From Hydrangea macrophylla (lineage: Eukaryota; Streptophyta; Magnoliopsida; Cornales; Hydrangeaceae): a DNA stretch of 64,000 bases. Positions 10,395-22,391 of the stretch are shown here, piece by piece (position 1 is the first letter of the stretch; each line of letters opens with the position of its first letter). A program made the position numbers and the translations under genes. The stretch spans positions 97,855,887-97,919,886 of the forward strand of contig CM066989.1 in the NCBI GenBank assembly GCA_033977485.1, read 5' to 3'. A model generated the notes under the pieces. It did no database searches. It was given only the letters and a program-made list of their open reading frames with translations, and was not told the origin of the DNA.

Positions 10395-10711
10395 CTTGTT
10401 CATTTGTGGCCTTGGGCCAAGTTTGGCAGCCTTGAGAGAGAGAGATACATACTCTCATATATATATATACACACACATATATATTGTATATATATATTAC
10501 ACACACACACACTCTCGGGTTGAGAAGAAGAAGAAGATGAGGAGGAGGAGACCAGAGAGAGAAAGAAGAGACAGACAGAGAGACCGAGAAGGAGAGGAGA
10601 GAGATCAACCACCATAGCCGCCGCCGCGGAGCTCGGGACGCCGTCAACGGACCGCCGGGAGAGGTGAGTTTCATTAACTCACTTCAGGGATTGTTTTTGG
10701 ATGTATATATG

Positions 10712-13197
10712 TGTAACACCCGTACCCGGAGAACGGGTTAATTATTTGTATTAATATGCATTAATTAGTAAAATTAGTGTATAAAATGGATTAAGGGGAG
10801 GCTTGGACTCGCCCATGTAAAAAAAAAGTGTTCAGAGAGGGACACTAGTTGGAAAAGTCCCCAGTGAGGTGGGACAGGTATTGAAATGGAACCCAGCGAA
10901 GGGTAAAATGGTAATTTGCATTTTAAATGATTAAATGCATTTTATGTGTTTACATGAATATGTGTTTACATGCTTTCATATTACATGTTGATATATGTGG
11001 AGTGTTGGTGTTATAAGGGTATAAATGAAAAAGATTTAAAATTAGTAGGTGCGGCAGCAATTTCACAAAATATGTGGGACCCATATTGGGACCCATACGG
11101 AACTTAGACAAACACTCATTAGATAATTGGGTAGTTAATGGAATGTTTGGGGGATTTCATAATAAGAACTTAAGAAAATTCGGGGGTGTAAATAGAAATA
11201 AGGCAAAATATTGCCAACACACAATTGCATGTGTGTGTAGGTGTCATGAGGCAGTGAGAAACTCTCAGTTTTACAGAAATTAAAACAAAACAAAGAGTAG
11301 AGCTCGGAGAGAGAAACGGAGAAACCGTCACCGACGTCGAGTTCTCGCCGTTCCGTCGCCGCCGTTCGTCGGATTCGCGAATCGAAGCCGTTTTCGGACT
11401 CGTGGAGGTGAGACGAACGTTTCTATACCCTTAATTTATGTTTAATTCGCTGGATTTCGTTAGTTCATACTTAACGGTGAGACGTCGTCTACCGAATTCT
11501 TGTAGGATTCATTGTGGTGTAGGAATTGAGCTAGAATTGGTGAAATTCAGCACACCTTTAGCTTGAATTTGGGTAAAATCTGTGAATAAGGTGAGTTTTC
11601 TACACCTAAATCTGATTGTGTTTAATGGGTTCAAGCTATATGTGATGTTAGAGATGTTAATTCATGATTAGGAATTATAAAGATGTTAATTATGTGAATT
11701 CTATGTCAATTCTATGAAAAGTATATGTTGAAACATGAATATGTGTTTATGTGCTTATATGTCTATGTGGTAGTCAATGAGCACCGGGGAAAATGGTTCA
11801 TTGTTGGGAGTAATAAGGGTGGTGAAGAGGAAGAATCCGATAAATACGGAAGTCCAAGGAATAGAAGTGACCACGGGACCAAGGGAGGTCTTCGGGTTTG
11901 AATGAACCATATAACCGGTGACTCGGAGATTACGTTTATGCTTATGTGTTATTTGTAGCATTGCACGTGTTAAACATACAATCATGTTTAGAATGCTCAC
12001 TAAGCAAATTGCTTAAGAAAACCGTTTTCCTATTTCTGTTGTGGTACATAACAACCACCGCAGGTACGGAGCGATATCCGGAGAGAAGGTGACGCGCTCG
12101 GGAATGGGAAAGAGAGTTAGAGCTTGTAAATATGTTTTAAACTTATATTATAGTGTAACTAGTGGGTTGAGGTTCTCAACTTGAGGCTTGAAGTCTTGAC
12201 TTGTGAATGGGAGAGATGGGGAGAGATGGGAGAGATGGGGGAGATTGAGCCTCATGCTTGTAAATTTCTTTTGAAACTTGTAAAATGATGTAAAGTATGG
12301 TGTCTTTAATGTTAATGTTCATATTTAAGTTGTTGGAAGTGAACTTGGGTCACAACCATGTATTTTGGAGAGTTGGAAGTAAATTTGAGAACATATGTGT
12401 AATCTCTCTCGTTTTGTTCTAGTAGGGTGCAAGTAATGGATTTGACCATCTCGGCAAGTCCGGGTGTGTCGTTAGTGTCTTGGACATGTTTCTTTAGTGT
12501 TTATAATGTTAGTTATGACTTTGAGTTGAATTCCAACAAGTTTTATAAACTTTGGATGAGAATTGAGTTTTAAAGTTGAAAAGTTTGTTTTTGAACCGAA
12601 TGAGATGAGTTCATGGTTAACTTGATCCAATTGTGGGTATGATTCTATGATCCTTGCTTAATTTGAGTTTAAAAGTGTTTGGAAGTGTGTTGGAGATGTT
12701 TTCCCAAAGTTTCATAAGGTTTCCATGTGTTTTGGTTGTGTTTTGGTAACTTAGAAACTGGTTTGACAGCAAAGGAAATTTAGCAGCAAATTTGTGAAGG
12801 GGATCGATCCGCCCTTTATGAAGGGATCGATCCGCCCTTTTAAGGCAGCATTCTGCGAGAATTGTATTGAGATGGATCGATCCGCCTTGTATTTTCCCAC
12901 AACATGTCCGCTTTTACGGAAACATGCATAACTTCTTCTAAAAAACTCGGTTTCGTGTGCCATTTATTGCGTTGGAACCGGGGCTCAAAATTCTAACTTT
13001 TGGTATAAAATTTTTACATACTTTATAAATGACCATTTTGCCCTTGGGGCCTATTTTGTAACAATAGAGTTGTTTAATGTGGTTAAACACACGTGTTTCT
13101 TAGTAATTCGTCTATTTCTTTACAGATTAACGTAATAGGGGGCTTGTAGCATTGTTACACGTGTCCTAATCCGCACGAGGTGGGCTGGGGTGTGACA
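10712..13197 (+). mobile_element. Solo LTR of a second gypsy-type family inside LTR 1
   Basis: 2486 bp from TGTAACACCCG to GGGGTGTGACA, flanked by ATATG at 10707-10711 and 13198-13202. It is absent at the same place in LTR 2 and LTR 3, where the sequence runs straight through. There is no primer site, gag or pol, so this is a single LTR left by recombination. It resembles the LTR at 57874 at both ends (TAACACCCG start; ACGTGTCCTA near the end) and carries a CTCGTGGAG|GTGAG donor-like motif (GT at 11408). Its 3' part contains three GGATCGATCC palindromes. Confidence 0.92.
12801..12883. repeat. Three GGATCGATCC palindromes
   Basis: Perfect copies at 12801-12810, 12824-12833 and 12874-12883, each followed by GCC. 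The first two are 23 bp apart. They lie 315-400 bp before the LTR 3' end, much the same place as the CAGTCGACTG cluster in the LTR at 321-2459. Confidence 0.9.
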
Positions 13198-13289
13198 ATA
13201 TGTGTTTAACAACGTATATGAAAGAAGGAAAGAGGAACCCCAACGTTTTTATATATAAAACTAGCAGTTTTGAAGAAGAAGACAGAGGT

Positions 13290-13399
13290 CAATCGATTGC
13301 CATTGGATCCAATCGATTGGATGATATTCCAATCGATTGCCATAAAGTCCAATCGATTGACATTATTTCCAATCGATTTTCATTTTGGCCAATCGATTG
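13290..13399. repeat. Palindrome cluster B, LTR 1: six sites at exact 20-bp period
   Basis: Starts at 13290, 13310, 13330, 13350, 13370 and 13390. The fifth is CAATCGATTT; the others are perfect CAATCGATTG. The 10-bp spacers differ from one another, so this is a phased array of sites, not a simple tandem repeat. It lies downstream of the TATA box, in the likely transcribed leader. Confidence 0.95.
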
Positions 13400-15013
13400 G
13401 GAAGAGCAGAATGTTGTTTATCTATTGTTATATGTTATGAGCTGATTGTAATGTACCCAAGCTGCTAATGGTTGTACCATACGTGATATTGGATATGTGC
13501 TTAGTCAACATGATACTACGTTAGCCTTATATGATGTTTATGTTAATGTTACAAGATGAACTGTTTATTATTAACGGTCGATATGAGATGCTCTAATGGT
13601 TAAGTAACTGCCATATGTTATTGTCAAACTGAATAGTAGAACGGAACACGACATCATGTTAATAGCAAATTAATAAGTAGATATGTTGAATACAGAGCAT
13701 GTGGTATTTCCTGTACATAGTATATGAGCATTTCACAACATGTGTCAGCATGCATGGGATAGTGATGTGAAGAGGTCAGAAAATCTGATGAGAAATGGGA
13801 TATTGATATGAAGAGATGAGAAGATATGATGAGAAAGGGGAACTATGATTTATATGGAATAATGAGATATGTGTACTTTGGGATCCGTAGGATCAACGGC
13901 TGACGAGTCGGGTGGACGTGGGATGGTTAGAGTTTCTAGTGCGCCTCTCGCTGTTGAAGACGTCCAGTGATGCGTATGCACTATTGAAGACGTTCAGTGT
14001 ACCGTTGAAGACGTCCGGCTAGTGCTCTAATGTATTCTCAGCTGTGTAGACGACCAGTGGGAGTATACGCATCGTTGAAGACGTCCGATGTGCCGTTCTA
14101 TCGTTTATAGATAGGTAGTACCGTGTAGACGACTGGTAACCCTATCAAGGGATTGTGGGACCTGCTGCCTAGTCGGGTGATTCCGATTGGCAGTATTGTA
14201 TCGACGAATGGATATCAGATTGGAATGATGGGATTGACGTATGGATACAGAGATGGATAGAGATATGAATATGAGTACGGATATGATGAGATAAAGGTTC
14301 AGTCGTGGATTCAGCGTCCCGGCGTAAAGGTATATGCATGGGATAGATGCATGGGTTGTATGCATGGATTTGGTGAATACGTGATGAGATATTTACACTA
14401 TGATCTTTATCCTTGCCATTACTTAATATGCTTCCTGCTATCCCTGAATTAATGTATAGTTTACTGAGACCTCTGCTATGTTTGTGAGTGACGTCATTGA
14501 TAAAAGATTAACCGCATTTTAAGATGCTGAACAATAGCGGCGAGGAGTGTTGTTTAATGTACTCACTCAGCTTTGTATTCAAAGCTGATGGCATTTGTGC
14601 CCTGGATATTCCAATGTCTAGAGCTTGGAAGGTAGTGAGGACGGAAGGCCGATGTTTCGCCGGACGTGGAGCTACAGGCTTAAAGACGAAGACGTGCCGC
14701 TTTGTAATAGTTAGTTGGTATATCTTTTGTACTACTGATGTTGTTGGTATAGGCTTCAGACTCTAAGCCAGCTGTTGTAATAGTTTTAGTAGACTTTTAT
14801 AATTGGTACTTGGGCATCTGTTGCTTCCAAACCTTTTATAGCTTCCGCTGTAGCCTCTGATTATGTTAATAAGATATGAATAGTATCCTCCCTATCCTGG
14901 TGTTTGTTGGTTGATTAGATGACAATGCGGTTATTCACCCGTCATTCCCTATGGACCCATAAAGGAAATTTATTTTTCCCTATTTATGTTGCTCCGGGGC
15001 GTGACAGGATTTT

Positions 15014-15025
15014 TGGTATCAGAGC
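15014..15025 (+). promoter_or_regulatory. Primer binding site, array copy 1
   Basis: TGGTATCAGAGC, complementary to initiator tRNA-Met, 7 bp after the end of LTR 1. In copy 2 the same site (20564-20575) reads TGATATCAGAGC, with one mismatch. Confidence 0.85.
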
Positions 15026-15722
15026 CCAGGGTTTTTAGTTATTAACCGCTTGTCTTTTGTGTTAGAACCCGAGTTCTAAGATAATATCGGTAGCATGAGG
15101 ATTAGCTGAGATGAGATAGAACTGTTATCTTGTCACGCAGATAAGAGGTTGGAAGAATCCATCTGAGGATGTTTCTATGGAAGATAGTAACTATTGGAAC
15201 CAATAAGAGTATGGATAGCTGACTTCACGGAGAACAAGCATTGAGAGTTAGTTGTGGTGATGGAGATCCTAAATATAGAGCCGTTGGATGTTAGACACTG
15301 ACGAATTCCTGAGCGATCTCAGAACAGTCAGTATGTCCTAGAAATAGAAAGAGGATAAGGATAAGATTATCCTGTTACCTTAAGCCACATGTTAGTTGAG
15401 TGGTCTCACATGTTAGTTGAGCAGTACTTGTAGTTTGGAACCTGAGAATAGAAATAGAATGTTTATGATTTGACGTTACGAGTAGAGGTTGTAGTTTTGT
15501 CTTGAGCATAGATACATTTAAGCATACCTGGTAGGTAGACTGACCTCTGTGGTTAATATTATTATTTATGTGAGGTATTCGTATTACTTGATGTGATCGT
15601 GTTATATAGTGGTACTATATATTTGTTACCGCATGTTTTTGCTTGAGCTGTAAGATAGAATGCGTCTGACCGAATAGTTTTTCATTTGTAGGTAGCAACA
15701 TTGAACCCTACCAGCACTCGTT

Positions 15723-16813
15723 ATGGTTAGGACGACTCGAGGAAACCAAGGCCAGCTGAGATAGATCCAACAGGAATGGTCGGAGTTTTCATCCGTCGCA
15801 TGGAATAAGTTATAAATCATGCAGATCGTGTCATCGGCAATGAAGCACCAGTACGACAAACAAGAGTCAAGTTGCTAAAGGAATTTCGTGCTCTTCAACC
15901 AGGAACCTTTACCGGATTAACAGGAGCATGGCAAGCTGAGCAATGAATTCTCCAGATAGAATTGATATTTGAGACACTTGAATGTACTGACATTGAGAAA
16001 AGACATTTGGCTATATTTCAACTGACATTCTCAGCAGCAGATTGGTGGGACGCAGTGAAAGCTACGATAGGTGAAGAAGCTATAGGAAGGATGACTTGGG
16101 AATCATTCAAGACTCGATTTCTAAAGAAGTACTTTCCAGAATCTGAGAAGAACAAAAGGGAAATGGAGTTCATCCAATTAGTTCAAGGTTGTTTTTCAGT
16201 GCCCGAATATACAACTCAATTCGAGAGGCTATCACGATTTGCACCGCATATGATCGATACACCAAGAAGAAAGATCAAAAGATATCATCAAGGACTAGTT
16301 CCGCATATTCGTCATATGACTATAGGACATTTAGATCAATCTTTCGAAGCTTTGGTAGAAATGGCAACGAAACTGGAAGACGACACTCAGATTAGTGAAG
16401 GACAACACTTTGATCAAGCATTTCCAGGGAACGATCAATTTTTCATAACGGATCAGAGAGGAAGAGACAGTCAGGTTGTGTTGGCAGCTAACCAAGTTCA
16501 ACAAGGAAACACAGAGAGAAGTTACATAAGTAACCGCCGGAAGCGTAAGAGATTGGGGAATGATAAGAAAGAATCAAAACCAGTGACGACCCCAACATAG
16601 CACAGAGAACGAGATATCTGCTACAATTGTGGAGTACCTGGGCACCATTCCCAAGAATGCAGAGCGGTAAGGAAATCTAATGGACGGGGAATACGATGTT
16701 TCAACTGCGGTAAATTTGGTCATGTCCGTAAGCTTTGTCCAGAACTAGAGACACAATATAATGCTCCACCACAACACATACCACGAGGGCAGACTCGCCA
16801 TACAAATAATTAG
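15723..16813 (+). pseudogene. Gag of array copy 1, broken
   Basis: ATG at 15723 opens the gag frame (MVRTTRGNQGQ). The Retrotrans_gag domain is recognisable by FQLTFSAADWWDAVK, TWESFKTRFLKKYFP and GCFSVPEYTTQFERLSRFAP. Two CX2CX4HX4C knuckles follow (CYNCGVPGHHSQEC and CFNCGKFGHVRKLC). Breaks: a 28-bp deletion near 15756 relative to copy 2, a stop at 15806-15808 shared with copy 2, TGA at 15944-15946 and TAG at 16598-16600 before the knuckles. The longest open piece is 15962-16600. It would form a capsid-like particle protein if intact. Confidence 0.93.
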
Positions 16814-18108
16814 TCTCGACTTAGACAAGGACGATAGACAGAAGGTACAACCCTCATCACCTACATCATGTATTACATATGATCCCGATATTGAAGGAAG
16901 TTTTACATCCATTTGATTAATTGGAAGAAGATTAGCCTACACCATAAATTCTAGATACCCCAAACACCCCATTTGGCACTGATCAATAATCGTCTATGAC
17001 AGTAAGTTTTCCAAGAATAAATATGACATCATTTGCATCCCTGTATAACACCAATTGCATCCCATATGACTTCTTTTGCATCCTTATATGACGTCAATTG
17101 CCTCCCTATCGAAAGACTACGCCAACCATTGGTATGTTGGACAAAGACTAGAGATGAGGAATCTAAATTTGCTTTAGATGTAGCTTTGACAAAAGAGGAC
17201 GAACTAGAAGATTGCGAGTATACGAGAAGAGATACGAGTAACGCAGAGACAACACCAGAACTTTCAAAAGAGTATCGTAGAGGAATGCTTTCAACACCAA
17301 TCGCCTGTTACTTTTATCTAGTCGCGATGTTTTGTAGTAGAACGACTCACGATATCAGTATGTAGTTCTGCATAACCTATTTGATTAGTACGTGGAAGTA
17401 AAACGAGTGTTCAACGGATGATATAAACTCGAGAGATGATTATATTAATAATACATGGGAATTTGGAGACACATAAGGAAGTTCGAATCAACAACTACGA
17501 TGTTAGAGTCATGATGCTTTTAAGTCAGCATACTAAAGGATGATAATAACACAGGAGTTTTATAAGGACGTCTTGTGCAATAAGAGACCGACTAAGGACG
17601 CTGACAATCATAACCAGGAGTCCAGAGATAGGAGACAGCCAACTATTGATACAGTAGAGACATCGTTAGCATAGTTCGAAGCATCATTGAAGACGGGAGT
17701 AGACGACAATGGTTCGGTACAACTTAGACGGTATTAGAACACTTGATCAATAGAACCCTCACACCATAGAGTTTGACCTGAGGAATGAATCTTCTGTGTT
17801 TTGAGACTAAATGTTTCTTTTTTTAGGAGGATTTGATTATGCTACCTAGAACCTTTTCTCGAAGTTCGACATACGAATTTTCATATAGCTAACCCAAGGA
17901 TTGATAGTTGTTACCCTAGCACTTATAGATCGTTGATAACTTTGCATCGCGTATTTAGAACTTAACACTTTGGCCGCTGATGTGATCGTTTATGTAAAAC
18001 GAGAACTTGGGCATTTTAGAGTATGTCTTCCAAGATGATTTGTGTGTTTATTTGAGGGGCTACTACTTCAGATTTCGAGGATGAAATCTTTTGATGAGTA
18101 GTGGATGA
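16814..18108 (+). other. Non-coding 3' internal region, copy 1
   Basis: No protease, reverse transcriptase or integrase is present. A 110-residue frame (17033-17365) is kept in both copies but matches no family I know; it overlaps a stretch with TTGCATCCCTAT-like repeats. The region ends in a purine-rich stretch (GATGAGTAGTGGATGA) next to LTR 2, a possible polypurine tract. Confidence 0.7.
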
Positions 18109-18178
18109 TGTAATACCCTGTATTTTCAGGTATATATATCCCTTGTACTTTCCTTAGTCTTTGGTGAGTTTGAGTTTC

Positions 18179-18363
18179 CAATCGATTGACATTCGTTCCA
18201 ATCGATTGCCATAAAGTCCAATCAATTGACATGTTCCCAATCGATTGCCATCAGACCGACCTGAATTCATGACGTGGCAGTTTGCCAATCGATTGCCATC
18301 TTCTTCAATCGATTGCCTTCAAAAATCTGATATCAATTGATTGCCATTCATTCCAATCGATTG
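18179..18363. repeat. Palindrome cluster A, LTR 2
   Basis: Starts at 18179, 18199, 18219 (CAATCAATTG), 18238, 18286, 18306, 18334 (CAATTGATTG) and 18354. Spacing is as in LTR 1. Both variants are single transitions away from the palindrome, each destroying the central CpG. Confidence 0.93.
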
Positions 18364-18840
18364 ACATAAGCTGAGAAATATTTTCTTCTTTCCTTCAGCT
18401 TTAAACGTGTGGCACTCTTAACCCCTATATATACTCGTTCATTTGTGGCCTTGGGCCAAGTTTGGCAGCCTTGAGAGAGAGAGATACATACTCTCATATA
18501 TATATATACACACACATATATATTGTATATATATATTACACACACACACACTCTCGGGTTGAGAAGAAGAAGAAGAAGAGGAGGAGGAGGAGACCAGAGA
18601 GAGAAAGAAGAGACAGACAGAGAGACCGAGAAGGAGAGGAGAGAGATCAACCACCATAGCCGCCGCCTCGGAGCTCGGGACGCCGTCAATGGACCGCCGG
18701 GAGAGGTGAGTTTCATTAACTCACTTCAGGGATTGTTTTTGGATGTATATATGTGTTTAACAACGTATATGAAAGAAGGAAAGAGGAACCCCAACGTTTT
18801 TATATATAAAACTAGCAGTTTTGAAGAAGAAGACAGAGGT

Positions 18841-18950
18841 CAATCGATTGCCATTGGATCCAATCGATTGGATGATATTCCAATCGATTGCCATAAAGTC
18901 CAATCGATTGACATTATTTCCAATCGAATGCCATTTTGGCCAATCGATTG
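18841..18950. repeat. Palindrome cluster B, LTR 2: six sites at 20-bp period
   Basis: Starts at 18841, 18861, 18881, 18901, 18921 (CAATCGAATG) and 18941. The spacing is exactly the same as in LTR 1. Confidence 0.95.
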
Positions 18951-21272
18951 GGAAGAGCAGAATGTTGTTTATCTATTGTTATATGTTATGAGCTGATTGT
19001 AATGTACCCAAGCTGCTAATGGTTGTACCATACGTGATATTGGATATGTGCTTAGTCAACATGATACTACGTTAGCCTTATATGATGTTTATGTTAATGT
19101 TACAAGATGAACTGTTTGTTAATAACGGTCGATATTAGATGCTCTAATGGTTAAGTAACTGCCATATGTTATTGTCAAACTGAATAGTAGAACGGAACAC
19201 GACAGCATGTTAATAGCAAATTAATAAGCAGATATGTTGAATACAGAGCATGTGGTATTTCCTGTACTTAGTATATGAGCATTTCACAAAATGTGTCAGC
19301 ATGCATGGGATAGTGATGTGAAGAGGTAAGAGAATCTGATGAGAAATGGGATATTGATATGAAGAGATGAGAAGATATGATGAGAAAGGGGAACTGTGAT
19401 TTATATGGAATAATAAGATATGTGTACTTTGGGATCCGTGGGATCAACGGCTGACGAGTCGGGTGGAAGTGGGATGGTTGGAGTTCCTAGTGCGCCTCTC
19501 GCTGTTGAAGACATCCAGTGATGCGTATGCACTGTTGAAGACGTTCAGTGTACCGTTGAAGACGTCCGGCTAGTGCTCTAATGTATTCTAAGCTGTGTAG
19601 ACGACCAGTGGGAGTATACGCATCGTTGAAGACGTCCGATGTGCCGTTCTATCGTTTACAGATAGGTAGTACCGTGTAGACGACCGGTAACCCTATCAGG
19701 GATTGTGGGACCTGCTGCCTAGTCGGGTGATTCCGATTGGCAGTATTGTATCGACGAATGGATATCAGATTGGAATGATGGGATTGACGTATAGATACAG
19801 AGATGGATAGAGATATGAATATGAGTACGGATATGATGAGATAAAGGTTCAGTCGTGGATTCAGCGTCCCGGCGTAAAGGTATATGCATGGGATAGATGC
19901 ATGGGTTGTATGCATGGATTTGGTGAATACGTGATGAGATATTTACACTATGATCTTTATCCTTGCCATTACTTAATATGCTTCCTGCTATCCCTGAATT
20001 AATGTATAGTTTACTGAGACCTCTGCTATGTTTGTGAGTGACGTCATTGATAAAAGATTAACCGCATTTTAAGATGCTGAACAATAGCGGCGAGGAGTGT
20101 TGTTTAATGTACTCACTCAGCTTTGTATTCAAAGCTGATGGCATTTGTGCCCTGGATATTCCAATGTCTAGAGCTTGGCAGGTAGTGAGGACGGAAGGCC
20201 GATGTTTCGCCGGACGTGGAGCTACAGGCTTAAAGACGAAGACGTGCCGCTTTGTAATAGTTAGTTGGTATATCTTTTGTACTACTGATGTTGTTGGTAT
20301 AGGCTTCAGACTCTAAGCCAGCTGTTGTAATAGTTTTAGTAGACTTTTATAATTGGTACTTGGGCATCTGTTGCTTCCAAACCTTTTATAGCTTCCGCTG
20401 TAGCCTCTGATTATGTTAATAAGATATGAATAGTATCCTCCCTATCGTGGTGTTTGTTGGTTGATTAGATGACAATGCGGTTATTCACCCGTCATTCCCT
20501 ATGGACCCATAAAGGAAATTTATTTTTCTCTATTTATGCTGCTCCGGGGCGTGACAGGATTTTTGATATCAGAGCCCAGGGTTTTTAGTTATTAACCGCT
20601 TGTCTTTTGTGTTAGAACCCGAGTTCTAAGATAATATCGGTAGCATGAGGATTAGCTGAGATGAGATTGAACTGTTATCTTGTCACGCAGATAAGAGGTT
20701 GGAAGAATCCATCTGAGGATGTTTCTATGGAAGATAGTAACTGTTGGAACCAATAAGAATATGGATAGCTGACTTCACGGAGAACAAGCATTGAGAGTTA
20801 GTTGTGGTGATGGAGATCCTAAATATAGAGCCGTTGGATGTTAGACACTGACGAATTCCTGAGCGATCTCGGAACACTCAGTATGTACTAGAAATAGAAA
20901 GAGGATAAGGATAAGATTATCCTGTTACCTTAAGCCACATGTTAGTTGAGTGGTCTCACATGTTAGTTGAGCAGTACTTGTAGTTTGGAACCTGAGAATA
21001 GAAATAGAATGTTTATGATTTGACGTTACGCGTAGAGGTTGTAGTTTCGTCTTGAGCATAGATACATTTAAGCATACCTGGTAGGTAGACTGACCTCTGT
21101 GGTTAATATTATTATTTATGTGAGGTATTCGTATTACTTGATGTGATCGTGCTATATAGTGGTACTATATATTTGTTACCGCATATTTTTGCTTGAGCTC
21201 TAAGATAGAATGCGTCTGACCGAATAGTTTTTCATTTGTAGGTAGCAACATTGAACCCTACCAGCACTCGTT

Positions 21273-22391
21273 ATGGTTAGGACGACTCGAGGAAACCAAG
21301 GCCAGCTGAATGGAGTATCTGATATAGTACCTCCTGAGATAGATCCAACAGGAATGGTCGGAGTTTTCATCCGTCGCATGGAATAAGTTATAAATCATGC
21401 AGATCGTGTCATCGGCAATGAAGCACCAGTACGACAAACAAGAGTCAAGTTGCTAAAGGAATTTCGTGCCCTTCAACCAGGAACCTTTACCGGATTAACA
21501 GGAGCATGGCAAGCTGAGCAATGGATTCGCCAGATAGAATTGATATTTGAGACACTTGAATGTACTAACATTGAGAAAAGACATTTGGCTATATTTCAAC
21601 TGACATTCTCAGCAGCAGATTGGTGGGACACAGTGAAAGCTACGATAGGTGAAGAAGTTGTAGGAAGGATGACTTGGGAATCATTCAAGACTCGATTTCT
21701 AAAGAAGTACTTTCCAGAATCTGAGAAGAACAAAAGGTAAATGGAGTTCATCCAATTAGTTCAAGGTTGTTTTTCAGTGCCCGAATATACAACTCAATTC
21801 GAGAGGCTATCACGATTTGCACCGCATATGATCGATACACCAAGAAGAAAGATCAAAAGATTTCATCAAGGACTTGTTCCGCATATTCGTCATATGACTA
21901 TAGGACATTTAGATCAATCTTTCAAAGCTTTGGTAGAAATGGCAACGAAACTGGAAGACGACACTCAGATTAGTGAAGGACAACACTTTGATCAAGCATT
22001 TCCAGGGAACGATCAGTTTTTCATAACGGATCAGAGAGGAAGACACAGTCAGGTTGTGTTGGCAGCTAACCAAGTTCAACAAGGAAACACAGAGAGAAGT
22101 TACATAAGTAACCGCCAGAAGCGTAAGAGATTGGGGAATGATAAGAAAGAATCAAAACCAGTGACGACCCCAACACAGCACAGAGAACGAGATATCTGCT
22201 ACAATTGTGGAGTACCTGGGCACCATTCCCAAGAATGCAGAGTGCTAAGGAAATCTAATGGACGGGGAATACGATGTTTCAACTGCGGTAAATTTGGTCA
22301 TGTCCGTAAGCTTTGTCCAGAACTAGAGACACAATATAATGCTCCACCACAACACATACCACGAGGGCAGACTCGCCATACAAATAATTAG
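21273..22391 (+). pseudogene. Gag of array copy 2, two in-frame stops
   Basis: ATG at 21273 opens the frame MVRTTRGNQGQLNG. A stop at 21384-21386 is shared with copy 1, and TAA at 21738-21740 is unique to this copy (copy 1 has GAA). The rest is one open frame in the same register: gag core (WWDTVKATIG, FKTRFLKKYFP, YTTQFERLSRFAP) and two zinc knuckles (CYNCGVPGHHSQEC, CFNCGKFGHVRKLC) to 22391. A pyrimidine stretch TTTTTCATTTGTAG (ends 21241) just upstream resembles a 3' splice site. Without the two stops it would be about 372 codons, so this is the better preserved copy. Confidence 0.94.

Larger units (their letters stand above)
10070..15006 (+). repeat. LTR 1 of the array, interrupted by a solo LTR
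   Basis: Begins TGTAATACCCTG and ends CGGGGCGTGACA. Without the 10712-13197 insert and its duplicated ATATG it is about 2.45 kb, equal to LTR 2. Order of parts: palindrome cluster A, TATA (CTATATATA, 10386-10394), TA/CA and GA microsatellites, a GAG|GTGAG donor-like motif (GT at 10674), palindrome cluster B, then about 1.6 kb ending near repeated GTTGAAGACGTCC-like blocks (about 13950-14140). Confidence 0.92.
18109..20556 (+). repeat. LTR 2 of the array (central, shared)
   Basis: 2448 bp from TGTAATACCCTG to GGGGCGTGACA, uninterrupted. It serves as 3' LTR of copy 1 and 5' LTR of copy 2. It has the same parts as LTR 1, with the donor-like GTGAG at 18706. Confidence 0.94.

Noticed and set aside
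10396..10674. Open frames on both strands over the TA/CA/GA microsatellite of the array LTRs (also 18348-18716 and 23925-24569)
   Set aside because: Low-complexity translation in the LTR leader; repeated only because the LTR is repeated.
14105..14766. Small frames in the 3' part of array LTRs (14105-14365, 14524-14766 and copies)
   Set aside because: Conserved because the LTR is conserved; no protein family signature, and they cross the expected polyadenylation region.
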